From: Ectothiorhodospiraceae bacterium 2226
Lineage (GTDB): Bacteria > Pseudomonadota > Gammaproteobacteria > GCA-013348725
NCBI GenBank assembly: GCA_013348725.1
Contig: CP054689.1
Coordinates: 298,501 to 362,500, forward strand
DNA length: 64,000 nt
Direction of reading: 5' to 3'
Shown: in pieces, positions 26,339 to 35,326 of the stretch
Layout: each line of letters opens with the position of its first letter
Numbering within the stretch: position 1 is the stretch's first letter
Notes under the pieces: generated by a model
The model's database searches: none
Seen by the model: the letters and a program-made list of their open reading frames with translations, nothing else
What the model was told of the DNA's origin: nothing
Translations under genes and position numbers: made by a program

Positions 26339-27484
26339 CTAAGGCTTCATGTCCTCGAAGAACTTTTTGACGCCTTCGACCCAGGAGCGCGCGCGCGGGT
26401 AACTCCCCTCGTCCTCGCCCAGGGAACGCTCGAACTCCTCCAGCAATGCCTTCTGCTTGCGCGTCAGGTTCACCGGCGTCTCCACCATCACCTTGCAGTA
26501 CAAGTCGCCCATGTGCGCGCCACGCACCGAACGCACCCCCTTCCCGCGCAAGCGAAACACCTTGCCGGACTGCGTGCCCGCGGGCACCTTAAGGTTGACG
26601 GCACCATCCAGCGTGGGCACTTCCAGCTCGCCGCCGAGGACCGCCGCGCCGAAGCTGATCGGCACCTCGCAGTACAGGCTGGTGTCCTCGCGCGTGAAGA
26701 TCGGGTGGGGCTTCAGCTGAATGTGTACATACAGATCGCCCGGCGGCCCGCCATTCTCGCCCGCCTCGCCCTCACCCGCCAGGCGGATGCGATCGCCCGT
26801 GTCCACCCCGGGCGGGACCTTGACCGACAGGGTCTTGTGTTCCTGCACCCGGCCGTTGCCGTGGCAGGTCCCGCACGGGTCGGAGATGATCTGGCCGGTG
26901 CCCTGACAGCGCGGGCAGGTCTGCTGCAGCGAGAAGATGCCTTGCTGGATGCGCACCTGACCGTGCCCGCCGCAGGTGGCGCACGGCGTCGGCCGGCTAC
27001 CCGGCTTCGCGCCGCTGCCGCCGCAGATCTCGCACGGCACCATGGTCGGCACGCGGATCTTGATGGTCGTGCCGTGCACCGCCTCTTCGAGGCTGAGCTC
27101 GAGGTTGTAGCGCAGGTCCGCGCCGCGGAACACGCCCGCCCCCCGTGCGCCCGCCGCGCCACCGAAGATATCGCCAAACACGTCACCAAAGATGTCGCTG
27201 AAACCGCCGCGGCCAAACCCGCCGCCGCCGAACCCACCCGGACCCGCACCGGCGGCACCCTCGACACCGGCATGGCCGAACTGGTCGTAAGCCGCCCGGC
27301 GCCGGGGATCGGTCAGCACCTCGTAAGCCTCTTTCGCTTCCTTGAAATGCTCCTCGGCGGCCGCATCACCGGGGTTGCGATCCGGGTGGTGCTTCATCGC
27401 CAGACGCCGGTACGCCTTCTTGAGCTCGGCCTCGCTGGCGTTGCGCGCGACCCCCAAAATCTCGTAGTAGTCTCGTTTACTCAT
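26339..27484 (-). CDS. dnaJ: Chaperone protein DnaJ
   Basis: 381 residues. The J domain has the HPD motif ([11 protein letters not shown]), then a Gly/Phe-rich linker ([11 protein letters not shown]). Four zinc-finger repeats follow ([32 protein letters not shown]), then the C-terminal substrate-binding domains. It stimulates DnaK ATPase and delivers clients. The ATG at 27484 gives [14 protein letters not shown]. The 184-base dnaK-dnaJ spacer has two strong hairpins, which may set the DnaK:DnaJ ratio. Confidence 0.99.
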   Translation of the reverse strand: MSKRDYYEILGVARNASEAELKKAYRRLAMKHHPDRNPGDAAAEEHFKEAKEAYEVLTDPRRRAAYDQFGHAGVEGAAGAGPGGFGGGGFGRGGFSDIFGDVFGDIFGGAAGARGAGVFRGADLRYNLELSLEEAVHGTTIKIRVPTMVPCEICGGSGAKPGSRPTPCATCGGHGQVRIQQGIFSLQQTCPRCQGTGQIISDPCGTCHGNGRVQEHKTLSVKVPPGVDTGDRIRLAGEGEAGENGGPPGDLYVHIQLKPHPIFTREDTSLYCEVPISFGAAVLGGELEVPTLDGAVNLKVPAGTQSGKVFRLRGKGVRSVRGAHMGDLYCKVMVETPVNLTRKQKALLEEFERSLGEDEGSYPRARSWVEGVKKFFEDMKP

Positions 27485-27570
27485 GCCTTGCTCTGCTTGC
27501 TTTACGGCGGGCGTGGCGCGGCGCCGCCCGGGCAGCGGCGCACAACGACTGGATTTCGGACACCCTCAAC

Positions 27571-27606
27571 GGCGGCAGGCGCGGGAGCCACCCCGCGCCT
27601 GCCGCC
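27571..27606 (-). repeat. Perfect 15-bp hairpin in the dnaK-dnaJ spacer
   Basis: Positions 27571-27585 are exactly complementary to 27592-27606 with a 6-base loop (27586-27591). The stem is extremely GC-rich. No T run follows on the minus strand, so it is not a canonical terminator. In other bacteria hairpins between dnaK and dnaJ attenuate or stabilise segments of the transcript; that role here is inference. Confidence 0.6.
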
Positions 27607-27620
27607 GACCCGAGTTGACC

Positions 27621-27648
27621 GGCGCCGCCGCCCCTTGCGGACGGCGCC
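27621..27648 (-). repeat. Second hairpin in the dnaK-dnaJ spacer
   Basis: GGCGCCG (27621-27627) pairs with CGGCGCC (27642-27648). Inside, CCG (28-30) can pair with CGG (38-40), leaving one bulged base. It lies between the dnaK stop and the 15-bp hairpin, so a dnaK transcript meets two successive stems before dnaJ. Confidence 0.5.
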
Positions 27649-27668
27649 CACGGCGCTGAGCAGTGGCC

Positions 27669-29609
27669 TTAGCCGCGCCCTTCCTTTTTGTCGACCTCTT
27701 CGAACTCCGCGTCCACCACGTCGTCCTTGGCGGCCTCGGGCTGCTCCGCACCGCCGGCCTGCTCAGCCCCGGCTTGGGCGCCTTCCTGGCCCTGCGCATA
27801 CATGCGCTCGGCCATTTTACCCGAAGCCTCGCCGAGCGCCTGCGTCTTGGCCTCGATGGCCGCCACGTCGTCGCCCTTCATGGCCTCCTGCAGATCGGCG
27901 ATGGCCGCCTCGATGCCCTGCTTCTCGTCCGCCTCCAGCTTGTCGCCGAGCTCGCCCAGCGACTTCTGCGTGGCGTGAATCAGGTTGTCGGCCTGGTTGC
28001 GCGCATTCACCAGGCTGTGGAACTTGCGGTCTTCCTCGGCGTGCGCCTCGGCATCCTTCACCATGCGCTCGATCTCGTCCTCGTTGAGGCCGGACGAGGC
28101 CTTGATGACGATCGACTGCTGCTTGCCGGTGGCCTTGTCCTTTGCCGACACGTTCAAGATACCGTTCGCGTCGATGTCAAAGCCGACCTCGATCTGCGGC
28201 ACGCCGCGCGGGGCCGGCGGGATGTCGGTCAGGTCGAAGCGTCCCAGCGACTTGTTGGCGGTCGCCATCTCGCGCTCACCCTGCAGCACGTGCACCGTCA
28301 CCGCGGACTGGTTGTCCTCCGCGGTGGAGAACACCTGCGAGGCCTTGGTGGGGATCGTGGTGTTCTTCTCGATCAGCTTGGTCATCACGCCGCCCAGGGT
28401 CTCGATACCCAGCGACAGCGGGGTAACGTCGAGCAGCAGCACGTCCTTCACCTCGCCGCCGAGCACGCCGGCCTGCACCGCGGCGCCCACGGCCACGGCC
28501 TCGTCCGGGTTCACGTCCTTGCGCGGCTCCTTGCCGAAGAAGTCCTTCACCGCCTCCTGCACCTTGGGCATGCGGGTCTGACCACCCACCAGGATGACGT
28601 CGTCGATGTCGCCGGCCGCCAGGCCCGCATCCCGCAGGGCGACCTTGCAAGGCTCGATGGTGCGCGCGATCAGGTCCTCCACCAGGGACTCGAGCTTGGC
28701 GCGCGTGACCTTGATGTTCAGGTGCTTGGGCCCGCTGGCGTCGGCCGTGATGTAGGGCAGGTTGATGTCCGTCTGCTGGCTGGAGGAGAGCTCGATCTTG
28801 GCCTTCTCGGCGCCTTCCTTCAGGCGCTGCATGGCCAGCGGATCGCCCTTCAGGTCGATACCGCTCTCCTTCTTGAACTCCCCGGCGAGGTAGTCGATGA
28901 GGCGCATATCGAAGTCCTCACCGCCCAGGAAGGTGTCGCCGTTGGTGGACAGCACCTCGAACTGGTGTTCGCCGTCGATGTCGGCGATCTCGATGATGGA
29001 GATATCGAAGGTACCGCCGCCGAGGTCGTACACGGCCACCTTGCTGTCGCCGCGCTTCTTGTCCATGCCGTAGGCGAGCGCCGCCGCGGTAGGCTCGTTG
29101 ATGATGCGCTTGACGTCCAGGCCCGCGATCTTGCCCGCGTCCTTGGTCGCCTGGCGCTGGGAGTCGTTAAAGTACGCCGGGACCGTGATCACCGCCTCGG
29201 TAACCGGCTCCCCGAGGTAATCCTCGGCGGTCTTCTTCATCTTCATCAGCACGCGCGCGGAAATCTCGGGCGGGGCCATCTTCTTGCCCTTGGCCTCGAC
29301 CCACGCGTCGCCGTTGTCGGCGCCGACGATCTTGTACGGCACCATCTGGATGTCGCGCTGCACGACATCGTCCTTGAACTTACGGCCGATCAGGCGCTTG
29401 ATGGCGAAGAACGTGTTCTCCGGATTGGTCACCGCCTGCCGCTTTGCGGACTGGCCGACCAGGACCTCCTCGTCGTCCTTCGAGAACGCCACCACCGAGG
29501 GCGTGGTACGGGCGCCCTCCTGATTCTCGATGACGCGCGCCTTGCCGCCCTCCATGACAGCCACGCACGAATTCGTGGTGCCGAGGTCGATTCCGATGAT
29601 CTTGCCCAT
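27669..29609 (-). CDS. dnaK: Chaperone protein DnaK (Hsp70)
   Basis: 646 residues. The ATPase domain starts [19 protein letters not shown], with [14 protein letters not shown] and [13 protein letters not shown] as nucleotide and actin-fold motifs. The substrate-binding domain begins after [17 protein letters not shown], and an alpha-helical lid and acidic tail end in [12 protein letters not shown]. It folds and protects proteins together with DnaJ and GrpE from the same operon. A GGAG ribosome-binding site precedes the ATG at 29609. Regulation by HrcA/CIRCE upstream of hrcA is likely. Confidence 0.99.
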   Translation of the reverse strand: MGKIIGIDLGTTNSCVAVMEGGKARVIENQEGARTTPSVVAFSKDDEEVLVGQSAKRQAVTNPENTFFAIKRLIGRKFKDDVVQRDIQMVPYKIVGADNGDAWVEAKGKKMAPPEISARVLMKMKKTAEDYLGEPVTEAVITVPAYFNDSQRQATKDAGKIAGLDVKRIINEPTAAALAYGMDKKRGDSKVAVYDLGGGTFDISIIEIADIDGEHQFEVLSTNGDTFLGGEDFDMRLIDYLAGEFKKESGIDLKGDPLAMQRLKEGAEKAKIELSSSQQTDINLPYITADASGPKHLNIKVTRAKLESLVEDLIARTIEPCKVALRDAGLAAGDIDDVILVGGQTRMPKVQEAVKDFFGKEPRKDVNPDEAVAVGAAVQAGVLGGEVKDVLLLDVTPLSLGIETLGGVMTKLIEKNTTIPTKASQVFSTAEDNQSAVTVHVLQGEREMATANKSLGRFDLTDIPPAPRGVPQIEVGFDIDANGILNVSAKDKATGKQQSIVIKASSGLNEDEIERMVKDAEAHAEEDRKFHSLVNARNQADNLIHATQKSLGELGDKLEADEKQGIEAAIADLQEAMKGDDVAAIEAKTQALGEASGKMAERMYAQGQEGAQAGAEQAGGAEQPEAAKDDVVDAEFEEVDKKEGRG

Positions 29610-29662
29610 ATGCCTGTCTCCGATAGTTGTTTGGCCGCAGCGCCCACGCCGCCCTGGGGGGC

Positions 29663-29694
29663 TAGGTGTGGGCCGCGACCGGGGAATTCAAGGG
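29663..29694 (-). promoter_or_regulatory. Possible sigma32-type promoter before dnaK
   Basis: On the minus strand CCCTTGAA (29694-29687) matches the heat-shock -35 consensus. After 15 bases comes CCACACCTA (29671-29663), only a loose match to CCCCATTTA. It sits in the 102-base grpE-dnaK gap. The weak -10 makes this tentative. Confidence 0.3.
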
Positions 29695-29711
29695 TCCGAG
29701 CGCGATACGCG

Positions 29712-30281
29712 CTACTTGGCCACCACCACCATAGCGGGGCGTACCAGTCGGTCGTGCAGTCGATAGCCCTTCTGCATCACCATGACCACAGTGTTGGCTT
29801 CGTGCCCCGGGGCCTCCTGCATGCTCATCGCTTGGTGCAGCTCGGGATCGAAGCGCTCACCTGCCGGGTCGATCTCCTGCACGCCGAACTTCTCGAGCAC
29901 CGCGACCAGCATCTTAAGGGTCAGGTCGACGCCCTCGATGATCTTGGCGGCGCTGCCCTCGGCCTCCGCGCCGGCCTGCAGACCGAGCTCGAGGCTGTCC
30001 TTCACCGGCAGCAGCTCCTGCACGAAGCGCTCCAGGGCGTATTTGTGCGCGTTCTCCAGCTCACGCGCGGAGCGCCGGCGCACGTTCTCCAGCTCCGCCT
30101 GCACCCGCAGCAGTTGATCCCAATGCTCGTCGGCCTTGGCACGCGCATCGTCCAGCAGCGGTACCAACTCCTCGACCGTGGGCGCCTCGCCCTCGACCTG
30201 GGCAGCCTCCTCCGCCGCGGGACGCTCGGCTTCCATCCGTTCTTCAGCCGCCTCCGCGGGCCGCCTCTCGTGGTTCGACAT
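29712..30281 (-). CDS. grpE: Nucleotide exchange factor GrpE
   Basis: 189 residues from the ATG at 30281 (MSNHERRPAEAAEERM), chosen for a GGAG ribosome-binding site; a GTG 21 bases upstream is less likely. The acidic disordered N-terminus is followed by a long coiled coil (ARAKADEHWDQLLRVQAELENV with RRRSARELE). The C-terminal beta domain includes MVAVLEKFGVQEIDPAGERFDP-type sequence and HQAMSMQEAPG. It releases ADP from DnaK. It lies 70 bases after hrcA and 102 before dnaK. Confidence 0.97.
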   Translation of the reverse strand: MSNHERRPAEAAEERMEAERPAAEEAAQVEGEAPTVEELVPLLDDARAKADEHWDQLLRVQAELENVRRRSARELENAHKYALERFVQELLPVKDSLELGLQAGAEAEGSAAKIIEGVDLTLKMLVAVLEKFGVQEIDPAGERFDPELHQAMSMQEAPGHEANTVVMVMQKGYRLHDRLVRPAMVVVAK

Positions 30282-30351
30282 AGGCTCTCCGTAAGCTCGC
30301 ACTAAAACCGTTCCGCGCCCATTTACCCGGGCGTGCGGATGCTATGGGGGC

Positions 30352-31401
30352 TCAAGACTCGTGATTCAAGGCCGCGCCCAGCAGTCTGGCCGTCACGTCG
30401 ACGATGGGGATGACGCGGTTATAGGCCATGCGGGTGGGGCCGATCACCCCCAGCACGCCCACCACCTCGCCGTTCACGCTGTAGGGAGCGGTGACCACGC
30501 TGCAGGCCTCGAGCACTTCCCGCCCGGCCTCCTCGCCGATGAAGATCTGCAGGCCGTCCGCCGCAAGCGACTGATCCAACAGGTGCAAAATGTCGCGCTT
30601 GCGATTGAAGGCCTCGAACAATTGGCGCAGCGTGTTGATATCCGCCATCTCGGTATAGCTCATCAGGTTCGTTTCGCCCGCCAGCACGAAGTCGTCGCCG
30701 CTGGCCTGCTCCTCGGTAAATACCTGACCCGCCACCTCGACGACGGTGCGCATAATGGAGTTCATGCCTTCGCGGCTTTCACCCATCTCGCGGATGAGGT
30801 CCTCGCGCACCTGCTGCGGGCGACGTCCGGCGAACGCCGCATTCAAATAGTTGGCCGCCTGCTGCAACTCGCCGGCGGAATAGCTGCGGGTGGTGTGGAT
30901 GATCTTGTTCTGCACCTCGCGCTCGTTCACCACCAGGATCACTAGCACGCGGTTGGCCGACAGCGGCAGGAACTCCACCTGGCGGAGGGTTACGTGCTCG
31001 CGGCGCGGCACCATGACCACGCCGGCCAAGCGCGTCACCCCGGACAACAGCGACGAGGCGGCGTTCAGCAGCCGATCCGTGGGCTCCTCGGAGCCGAGTT
31101 GGCTGCGCAGCCGCTTGATCTCCTCGTGGCCGAGCGGCTGGATGGTGAGCAGCGAATCGACGAACAAGCGGTATCCCTGCACCGTCGGCACCCGTCCGGC
31201 GGAGGTGTGGGGCGACTTCACCAGGCCCAAGTCATCGAGGTCGGCGAGTACGTTGCGTATCGTCGCCGGACTCAAGTCCAGACCCGCGTCGCGCGCCAGC
31301 GTGCGGGAGCCCACGGGCTGCCCGTCGCGGATATAACGCTCCACCAGCGCCTTGAGCAGGTGCTGGGCGCGTTCGCCGATGGCAGCGGTCTCCTTTGCCA
31401 C
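30352..31401 (-). CDS. hrcA: Heat-inducible transcription repressor HrcA
   Basis: 349 residues from a GTG at 31401 with AGGA about 7 bases upstream; the frame is open further up but that part lacks family similarity. The winged-helix N-terminus contains ERAQHLLKALVERYIRDGQ, PVGSRTLARDAGLDLSPATI and the recognition-helix end SPHTSAGRVPTVQGYR. The GAF-like body ends LGVIGPTRMAYNRVIPIVD. HrcA binds CIRCE and represses heat-shock operons unless occupied by GroE. It is the first gene of hrcA-grpE-dnaK-dnaJ and is autoregulated through the CIRCE at 31455-31481. Confidence 0.97.
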   Translation of the reverse strand: MAKETAAIGERAQHLLKALVERYIRDGQPVGSRTLARDAGLDLSPATIRNVLADLDDLGLVKSPHTSAGRVPTVQGYRLFVDSLLTIQPLGHEEIKRLRSQLGSEEPTDRLLNAASSLLSGVTRLAGVVMVPRREHVTLRQVEFLPLSANRVLVILVVNEREVQNKIIHTTRSYSAGELQQAANYLNAAFAGRRPQQVREDLIREMGESREGMNSIMRTVVEVAGQVFTEEQASGDDFVLAGETNLMSYTEMADINTLRQLFEAFNRKRDILHLLDQSLAADGLQIFIGEEAGREVLEACSVVTAPYSVNGEVVGVLGVIGPTRMAYNRVIPIVDVTARLLGAALNHES

Positions 31402-31454
31402 GATAGAATCCTGTAAGCTTCTGAGAAGACAGTGAGGAAAAGGCCCGAGCCCCG

Positions 31455-31481
31455 CTAGCACTCCCCCGCATCGAGTGCTAA
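31455..31481 (-). promoter_or_regulatory. CIRCE operator (HrcA binding site)
   Basis: On the minus strand TTAGCACTC (31481-31473), nine bases, then GAGTGCTAG (31463-31455). Against the consensus inverted repeat TTAGCACTC-N9-GAGTGCTAA only the last base differs. It starts 4 bases after the -10 box of the hrcA promoter, so bound HrcA would cover the transcription start. Confidence 0.95.
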
Positions 31482-31485
31482 TGCC

Positions 31486-31514
31486 AAAGTATCAATGCCC
31501 CCCTGTGAAGTCAA
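31486..31514 (-). promoter_or_regulatory. sigma70-type promoter of the hrcA-grpE-dnaK-dnaJ operon
   Basis: On the minus strand TTGACT (31514-31509), an exact 17-base spacer and TACTTT (31491-31486). Transcription would start inside the first CIRCE arm. This is the textbook geometry of a HrcA-repressed vegetative promoter. Confidence 0.75.
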
Positions 31515-31576
31515 GGTGAGCGCCGGTTGGCGGCCCCCGACGGTCATGCTAACTTTGCGCGCAGCCTGGAGGAACG

Positions 31577-32455
31577 ATGCCCACCCACTTCACCACCGTC
31601 GGCCTGATCGGCAAGTACGGCGACGCCAGTGTCGGCGAGATGCTGCAGCGCGTGGCGCAGCACCTGCATGCGCGCGGCCTGCGCGTCCTGATCGACGAGA
31701 ACACCGCCGCATCCGTCAAGGATTGGCCGGCCGAGCTGTGCTCACGCCTGGCCATCGGCGAGCAGGCCGATCTCGCCATCGTGATCGGCGGCGACGGCAC
31801 ACTGTTGAATGCGGCCCGCAGCCTGGCCGACCACGATGTGCCCCTGCTCGGCGTGAATCTCGGCCGTCTGGGGTTTCTGGTGGACGTCTCGCCCCACCGC
31901 GTCACCGAGTGCCTGGACGAGGTCCTGGCCGGGCGTTACCAAGAGGAGTCGCGGCTGTTGCTGCACGCCGTCATCGAGCGCGGCGGCGAACCGATCAGCG
32001 CGAGCGACGCCCTGAACGACGTGGTGGTGCACAAGTGGGAAGTGGCCCGCATGCTCGAACTGGAGGTCTACATCGAGGACCAGTTCGTGTACACCATGCG
32101 CGCCGACGGCCTGATCGTCTCAACCCCGACGGGCTCCACCGCCTATGCCCTCTCGGGCGGCGGGCCCATCCTGCATCCCGCACTGGATGCGTTGGTGCTG
32201 GTGCCCATCTGCCCGCATTCGATGAGCAACCGCCCCATCGTGGTGGCGGCCGACAGCCGCATCGAGATCGTGGTGAAGGACGGCAGTCAGGCCCACGCGC
32301 AGGTGACCTGCGACGGGCAGATCAACCTCGGCCTGCTGGCCGGCGATCGCGTGAAGGTGGCGAAGAAGTCGCACGCGATCCGCCTACTCCACCCCGCGAC
32401 CCACAACCATTACGACATCCTGCGCGCCAAGCTGCGCTGGAGCGAGCGGCTATGA
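31577..32455 (+). CDS. nadK: NAD kinase
   Basis: 292 residues. NadK phosphorylates NAD to NADP. The GGDGT motif (VIGGDGTLLNAARSL) and the second conserved segment VSTPTGSTAYALSGGGPILHP are intact, as is GVNLGRLGFLVDV. A GGAGG ribosome-binding site precedes the ATG at 31577. The stop codon overlaps the ATG of the small frame at 32452 (ATGA), followed by recN. It is divergent from hrcA, a common gammaproteobacterial arrangement. Confidence 0.98.
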   Translation: MPTHFTTVGLIGKYGDASVGEMLQRVAQHLHARGLRVLIDENTAASVKDWPAELCSRLAIGEQADLAIVIGGDGTLLNAARSLADHDVPLLGVNLGRLGFLVDVSPHRVTECLDEVLAGRYQEESRLLLHAVIERGGEPISASDALNDVVVHKWEVARMLELEVYIEDQFVYTMRADGLIVSTPTGSTAYALSGGGPILHPALDALVLVPICPHSMSNRPIVVAADSRIEIVVKDGSQAHAQVTCDGQINLGLLAGDRVKVAKKSHAIRLLHPATHNHYDILRAKLRWSERL

Positions 32456-32574
32456 GCGCCGCGGTAGAACAAGCGGCTTTGAGGGCCGCGATAAAACAAG
32501 CGGCTTTGAGCGCCGCGCAGAAGACGCCACGGGCGACGCCCGCCCCCTGCGAGGCCGCAGCACACGCATGCTGA
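32452..32574 (+). CDS. Possible 40-residue Ala-rich small protein between nadK and recN
   Basis: The frame starts in an ATGA overlap with the nadK stop and ends 7 bases inside recN, so it would bridge the two genes by translational coupling. It begins MSAAVEQAALRAAIKQAAL and contains a 9-residue repeat (xAAxxQAAL) from the 27-bp DNA repeat below. It would form an amphipathic helix followed by a Pro/Ala tail with two cysteines. No known family. It may instead be a non-coding repeat insertion that happens to stay open, hence the low confidence. Confidence 0.35.
   Translation: MSAAVEQAALRAAIKQAALSAAQKTPRATPAPCEAAAHAC
32455..32520 (+). repeat. 27-bp tandem repeat (2.4 copies)
   Basis: Unit 1 (32455-32481) and unit 2 (32482-32508) differ at three positions; both contain ACAAGCGGCTTTG. 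A third partial unit (32509-32520) follows. The period is a multiple of three and keeps the frame open. Confidence 0.85.
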
Positions 32575-34253
32575 CCCACATCCACATCCGCAACATCGCC
32601 ATCGTGGACGCCCTGGAGCTGGAGTTCCACCCGGGCATGACCGTGCTGACCGGCGAAACCGGGGCGGGTAAGTCTATCCTGCTCGACGCGCTCGGCCTGG
32701 CGCTCGGCGACCGGGCCGATGCCGGTTTGGTGCGCCACGGCGCCGAGCGCGCCGAGGTCAGCGTGGGGTTTCGCGTGGACGCGCTGACGGCGGTGCAGAA
32801 CTGGCTCGCCGAGCACGAACTGGACGCCGACGCCGAGTGCCTGCTGCGGCGCACCGTCTCCCGCGACGGCCGCTCGCGCGGCTACATCAACGGCCAGCCG
32901 GTCACCGTGCAGTTACTGCGCGAGGTCGGCGAGATGCTGGTCGACCTGCACGGCCAGCACGAGCACCAGTCCCTGCTGCGCGCCGAGGTGCAGCGTGAGT
33001 TGCTGGACGACTACGCCGAGCACGGCGGCTTGGTCGCCGCGGTAGCACAGGCGGCCGAGGCCGTGCGCGCCGCGGATAGCGCGCTGCAGGAGGCCCGCGC
33101 GGCCCGCGCCAGCCGCGATGACCGCCTTGACCTGCTGCGCTTCCAGGTGGCGGAGCTCGAGGCACTGCAGATGGAAGCGAGCGAGCTCGATAGTCTGGAG
33201 GAAGAGCACGCGCGGCTTGCCCACGCCAACCGCTTGCTGGAGGCCGCCGAAGGTGCCCTGGCGCGCCTGGAGGACAGCGAGGAGGCGAGCGCCGCGGCCC
33301 TGCTCGGGCAGGCACGCCGCGCCCTGGAGGGCGTGCTGGAGTTCGACGCGCGCCTGCGGCCCTGCCTGGAGCTGCTCGACGGCGCCCTGATTCAAGCGCA
33401 GGAGGCCGCGGCCGAGCTGCGCCACTACGCCACGGGTGTCGAGTTCGACCCCGCGCGCCTGGCGCAGGTCGAGCAGCGCCTCGGCGCGATTCACGATCTG
33501 GCGCGCAAACACCGCGCCGAACCCGCAGCGTTGCCCGCACTCCTCGTGTCGCTGCGCACCGGTTTGGACGCGATCGAGAATGCCGAGGCCCACGAGGAGG
33601 TCCTCGCACAGCGCCTCGGCGAGGCCCAGACGCACTATCGCGAGGCCGCCAAACGGCTGAGCGCCAGCCGCGCCCGCGCCGCCAAGCGCATGGGCGCGGC
33701 GGTGAGCGAGCACATGCAGGGGCTCGGCATGGCCGGCGGCGTGTTCGCCGTGCGCCTTGATGCCCGCGAGGATGGCGACTACGCCCCGCACGGGGCCGAG
33801 CGGGTGGTGTTCGATGTCAGCGCCAACGCGGGCCAGCCGCCGCGCCCCCTCGCCAAGGTGGCCTCCGGCGGCGAGCTGTCGCGTATCAGCTTGGCCATCC
33901 AGGTGGTGGCGGCGCACAGCGCACGCATCCCCACCCTGGTGTTCGACGAGGTGGATGTGGGTATCGGCGGCGGCGTGGCGGAGATCGTCGGGCGGCAGCT
34001 GCGCGGCCTGGGATCGGGCCGTCAGGTGCTGTGCGTCACCCACCTGCCGCAGGTGGCGGCGCTCGCCCATCACCACCTGCAGGTACGCAAGCAGACCGCG
34101 GAAGGCCTCACGCTCACGGCCATCGAGGCGCTGGACGAGGACGCGCGAGTGGAGGAAATCGCGCGCATGCTGGGCGGGGTCGCCATCACCGCGCAGACCC
34201 GCGCCCACGCGCGGGAGATGATCGAGCGCGCCGGCGAGCCGCTGCCGGCCTGA
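32568..34253 (+). CDS. recN: DNA repair protein RecN
   Basis: 561 residues, an SMC-like ATPase acting in double-strand-break repair. Walker A is GETGAGKSI near the N-terminus; VDLHGQHEHQSLL is the RecN-specific Q-loop region. Two coiled-coil arms fill the middle. The ABC signature KVASGGELSRISLAIQ and Walker B TLVFDEVDVGIGGGVAE are C-terminal. The ATG at 32568 gives MLTHIHIRNIAIVDALELE, the standard family start. Full length. Confidence 0.98.
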   Translation: MLTHIHIRNIAIVDALELEFHPGMTVLTGETGAGKSILLDALGLALGDRADAGLVRHGAERAEVSVGFRVDALTAVQNWLAEHELDADAECLLRRTVSRDGRSRGYINGQPVTVQLLREVGEMLVDLHGQHEHQSLLRAEVQRELLDDYAEHGGLVAAVAQAAEAVRAADSALQEARAARASRDDRLDLLRFQVAELEALQMEASELDSLEEEHARLAHANRLLEAAEGALARLEDSEEASAAALLGQARRALEGVLEFDARLRPCLELLDGALIQAQEAAAELRHYATGVEFDPARLAQVEQRLGAIHDLARKHRAEPAALPALLVSLRTGLDAIENAEAHEEVLAQRLGEAQTHYREAAKRLSASRARAAKRMGAAVSEHMQGLGMAGGVFAVRLDAREDGDYAPHGAERVVFDVSANAGQPPRPLAKVASGGELSRISLAIQVVAAHSARIPTLVFDEVDVGIGGGVAEIVGRQLRGLGSGRQVLCVTHLPQVAALAHHHLQVRKQTAEGLTLTAIEALDEDARVEEIARMLGGVAITAQTRAHAREMIERAGEPLPA

Positions 34254-34277
34254 CGCCGGCGCCATCAAACACGGTGG

Positions 34278-34304
34278 GGCGCATTAAGCGCAGCGCAATG
34301 CGCC
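34278..34304. terminator. Inverted repeat between convergent recN and fur
   Basis: GGCGCATT (34278-34285) pairs with AATGCGCC (34297-34304) across an 11-base loop that itself contains GCGC repeats. There is no T run on either side. It may serve as a bidirectional stop or be a dispersed intergenic repeat; the rest of the 175-base gap shows no gene. Confidence 0.35.
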
Positions 34305-34428
34305 AGCGGCGCTGATCGCGGCTGGCGCGCCATGTGCGAGCCGGTGGCGCATGCCCCGCGGCGCAGTGCGCAGACCGTAAAGCGGTTGCGGGGCGTTTAT
34401 CGCACCCCAGGCGCCGATCCCCGGCGTG

Positions 34429-34848
34429 TCAGCGGTTGTCGGCCTGGCAGTCGGGGCAGATGCCGTAGATGTACAGGCTGTGGTCGGTCATCGCGTAACC
34501 CGCCTTCTCGGCGATGTGACGCTGGCGCGCCTCGATGGTCTCGTCCATGAACTCATCCACCCGGCCGCACTTCACGCACACGATGTGGTCGTGGTGCTCC
34601 CCCTGGTTGAGCTCGAACACCGAATGGCCGCCTTCGAAGTGCAGGCGGCTGACCAGCCCCGCCGATTCGAACTGCGTCAGCACGCGGTACACGGTGGCCA
34701 GGCCGACCTCCTCGCCCGATTCCAGCAGCGCCTTGTAGATGTCCTCGGCGCTGAGGTGGCGCGTCTCACTGCTCTCCAGCATCTGGAGGATCTTGAGTCG
34801 CGGCAGGGTCGCCTTGAGCCCCGCCTTCTTGAGATCTTGAGTCTGCAT
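34429..34848 (-). CDS. fur: Ferric uptake regulator Fur
   Basis: 139 residues. The winged helix (LKATLPRLKILQMLE and VGLATVYRVLTQFESAGLV) is followed by the metal-binding dimerisation domain with EGGHSVFELNQGEHHDHIVC. The cysteine pairs CVKCG and CPDC are the structural zinc ligands. Fur represses iron-uptake genes when loaded with Fe2+. It is divergent from bamE with a gap of about 120 bases, as in many gammaproteobacteria. The start ATG at 34848 gives MQTQDLKKAGLKAT. Confidence 0.98.
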   Translation of the reverse strand: MQTQDLKKAGLKATLPRLKILQMLESSETRHLSAEDIYKALLESGEEVGLATVYRVLTQFESAGLVSRLHFEGGHSVFELNQGEHHDHIVCVKCGRVDEFMDETIEARQRHIAEKAGYAMTDHSLYIYGICPDCQADNR

Positions 34849-34933
34849 GTCGCGCCTCGCGGGATGCGGCCGTGGGGAAAGAATTGGTCCCGCCTGTGGG
34901 CAGCGCCGATAGCTGCGCGCTCCCCCGATCAGG

Positions 34934-34939
34934 TATGAT
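34934..34939 (+). promoter_or_regulatory. -10 box candidate for bamE
   Basis: TATGAT matches 5 of 6 consensus positions. A convincing -35 box is not seen at the right distance. A start near 34946 would favour translation from the ATG at 34971 over the one at 34950. Confidence 0.35.
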
Positions 34940-34970
34940 GCCAGCGCCTATGTTAACCAACTCCCCGCAG

Positions 34971-35315
34971 ATGCAAAAGCTTCTCATTTATGGCCTGCTC
35001 GTCCTGCTGCCGCTGATGGCCGCCTGCACGCCACATCGCCTCGAAGTCCCGCAGGGCAACATCGTGACGGCCGAGATGGTCGAGCAGCTGCGCCCCGGCA
35101 TGGACGAGCAGCAAGTGCTCTACATCATGGGCAGCCCGCTGTTGGTCGACCCCTTCCGGGGCAGCCGCTGGGATTACCCCTCATATGTCCTCACCCGCGG
35201 CGAGCGCCAGAAGCAGGCGCACGTGGTGCTGTACTTCGAGCAGGGGCGCCTGGCGCGCATCGAGGAGCGCATCGCCCCCGAGCGCCCCCCCGAGCGCCCC
35301 CCCGAGCACCCATAG
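34971..35315 (+). CDS. bamE: Outer membrane assembly lipoprotein BamE
   Basis: 114 residues from the ATG at 34971 (MQKLLIYGLLVLLPLMAAC), a lipoprotein signal with lipobox LMAAC. Another in-frame ATG at 34950 would place extra polar residues before the signal. BamE is a periplasm-facing lipoprotein of the BAM complex that inserts outer-membrane beta barrels. Family motifs: GNIVTAEMVEQLRPGMDEQQV, YIMGSPLLVDPF and RWDYPSYV. The C-terminus carries a short RPPE repeat. No clear ribosome-binding site is visible for either start. Confidence 0.93.
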   Translation: MQKLLIYGLLVLLPLMAACTPHRLEVPQGNIVTAEMVEQLRPGMDEQQVLYIMGSPLLVDPFRGSRWDYPSYVLTRGERQKQAHVVLYFEQGRLARIEERIAPERPPERPPEHP

Positions 35316-35326
35316 CGGCGCGAACG

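Noticed and set aside
27663-30305. 880-codon plus-strand frame antisense to dnaK and grpE
   Set aside because: Shadow of the highly biased dnaK/grpE coding strand; low-complexity composition.
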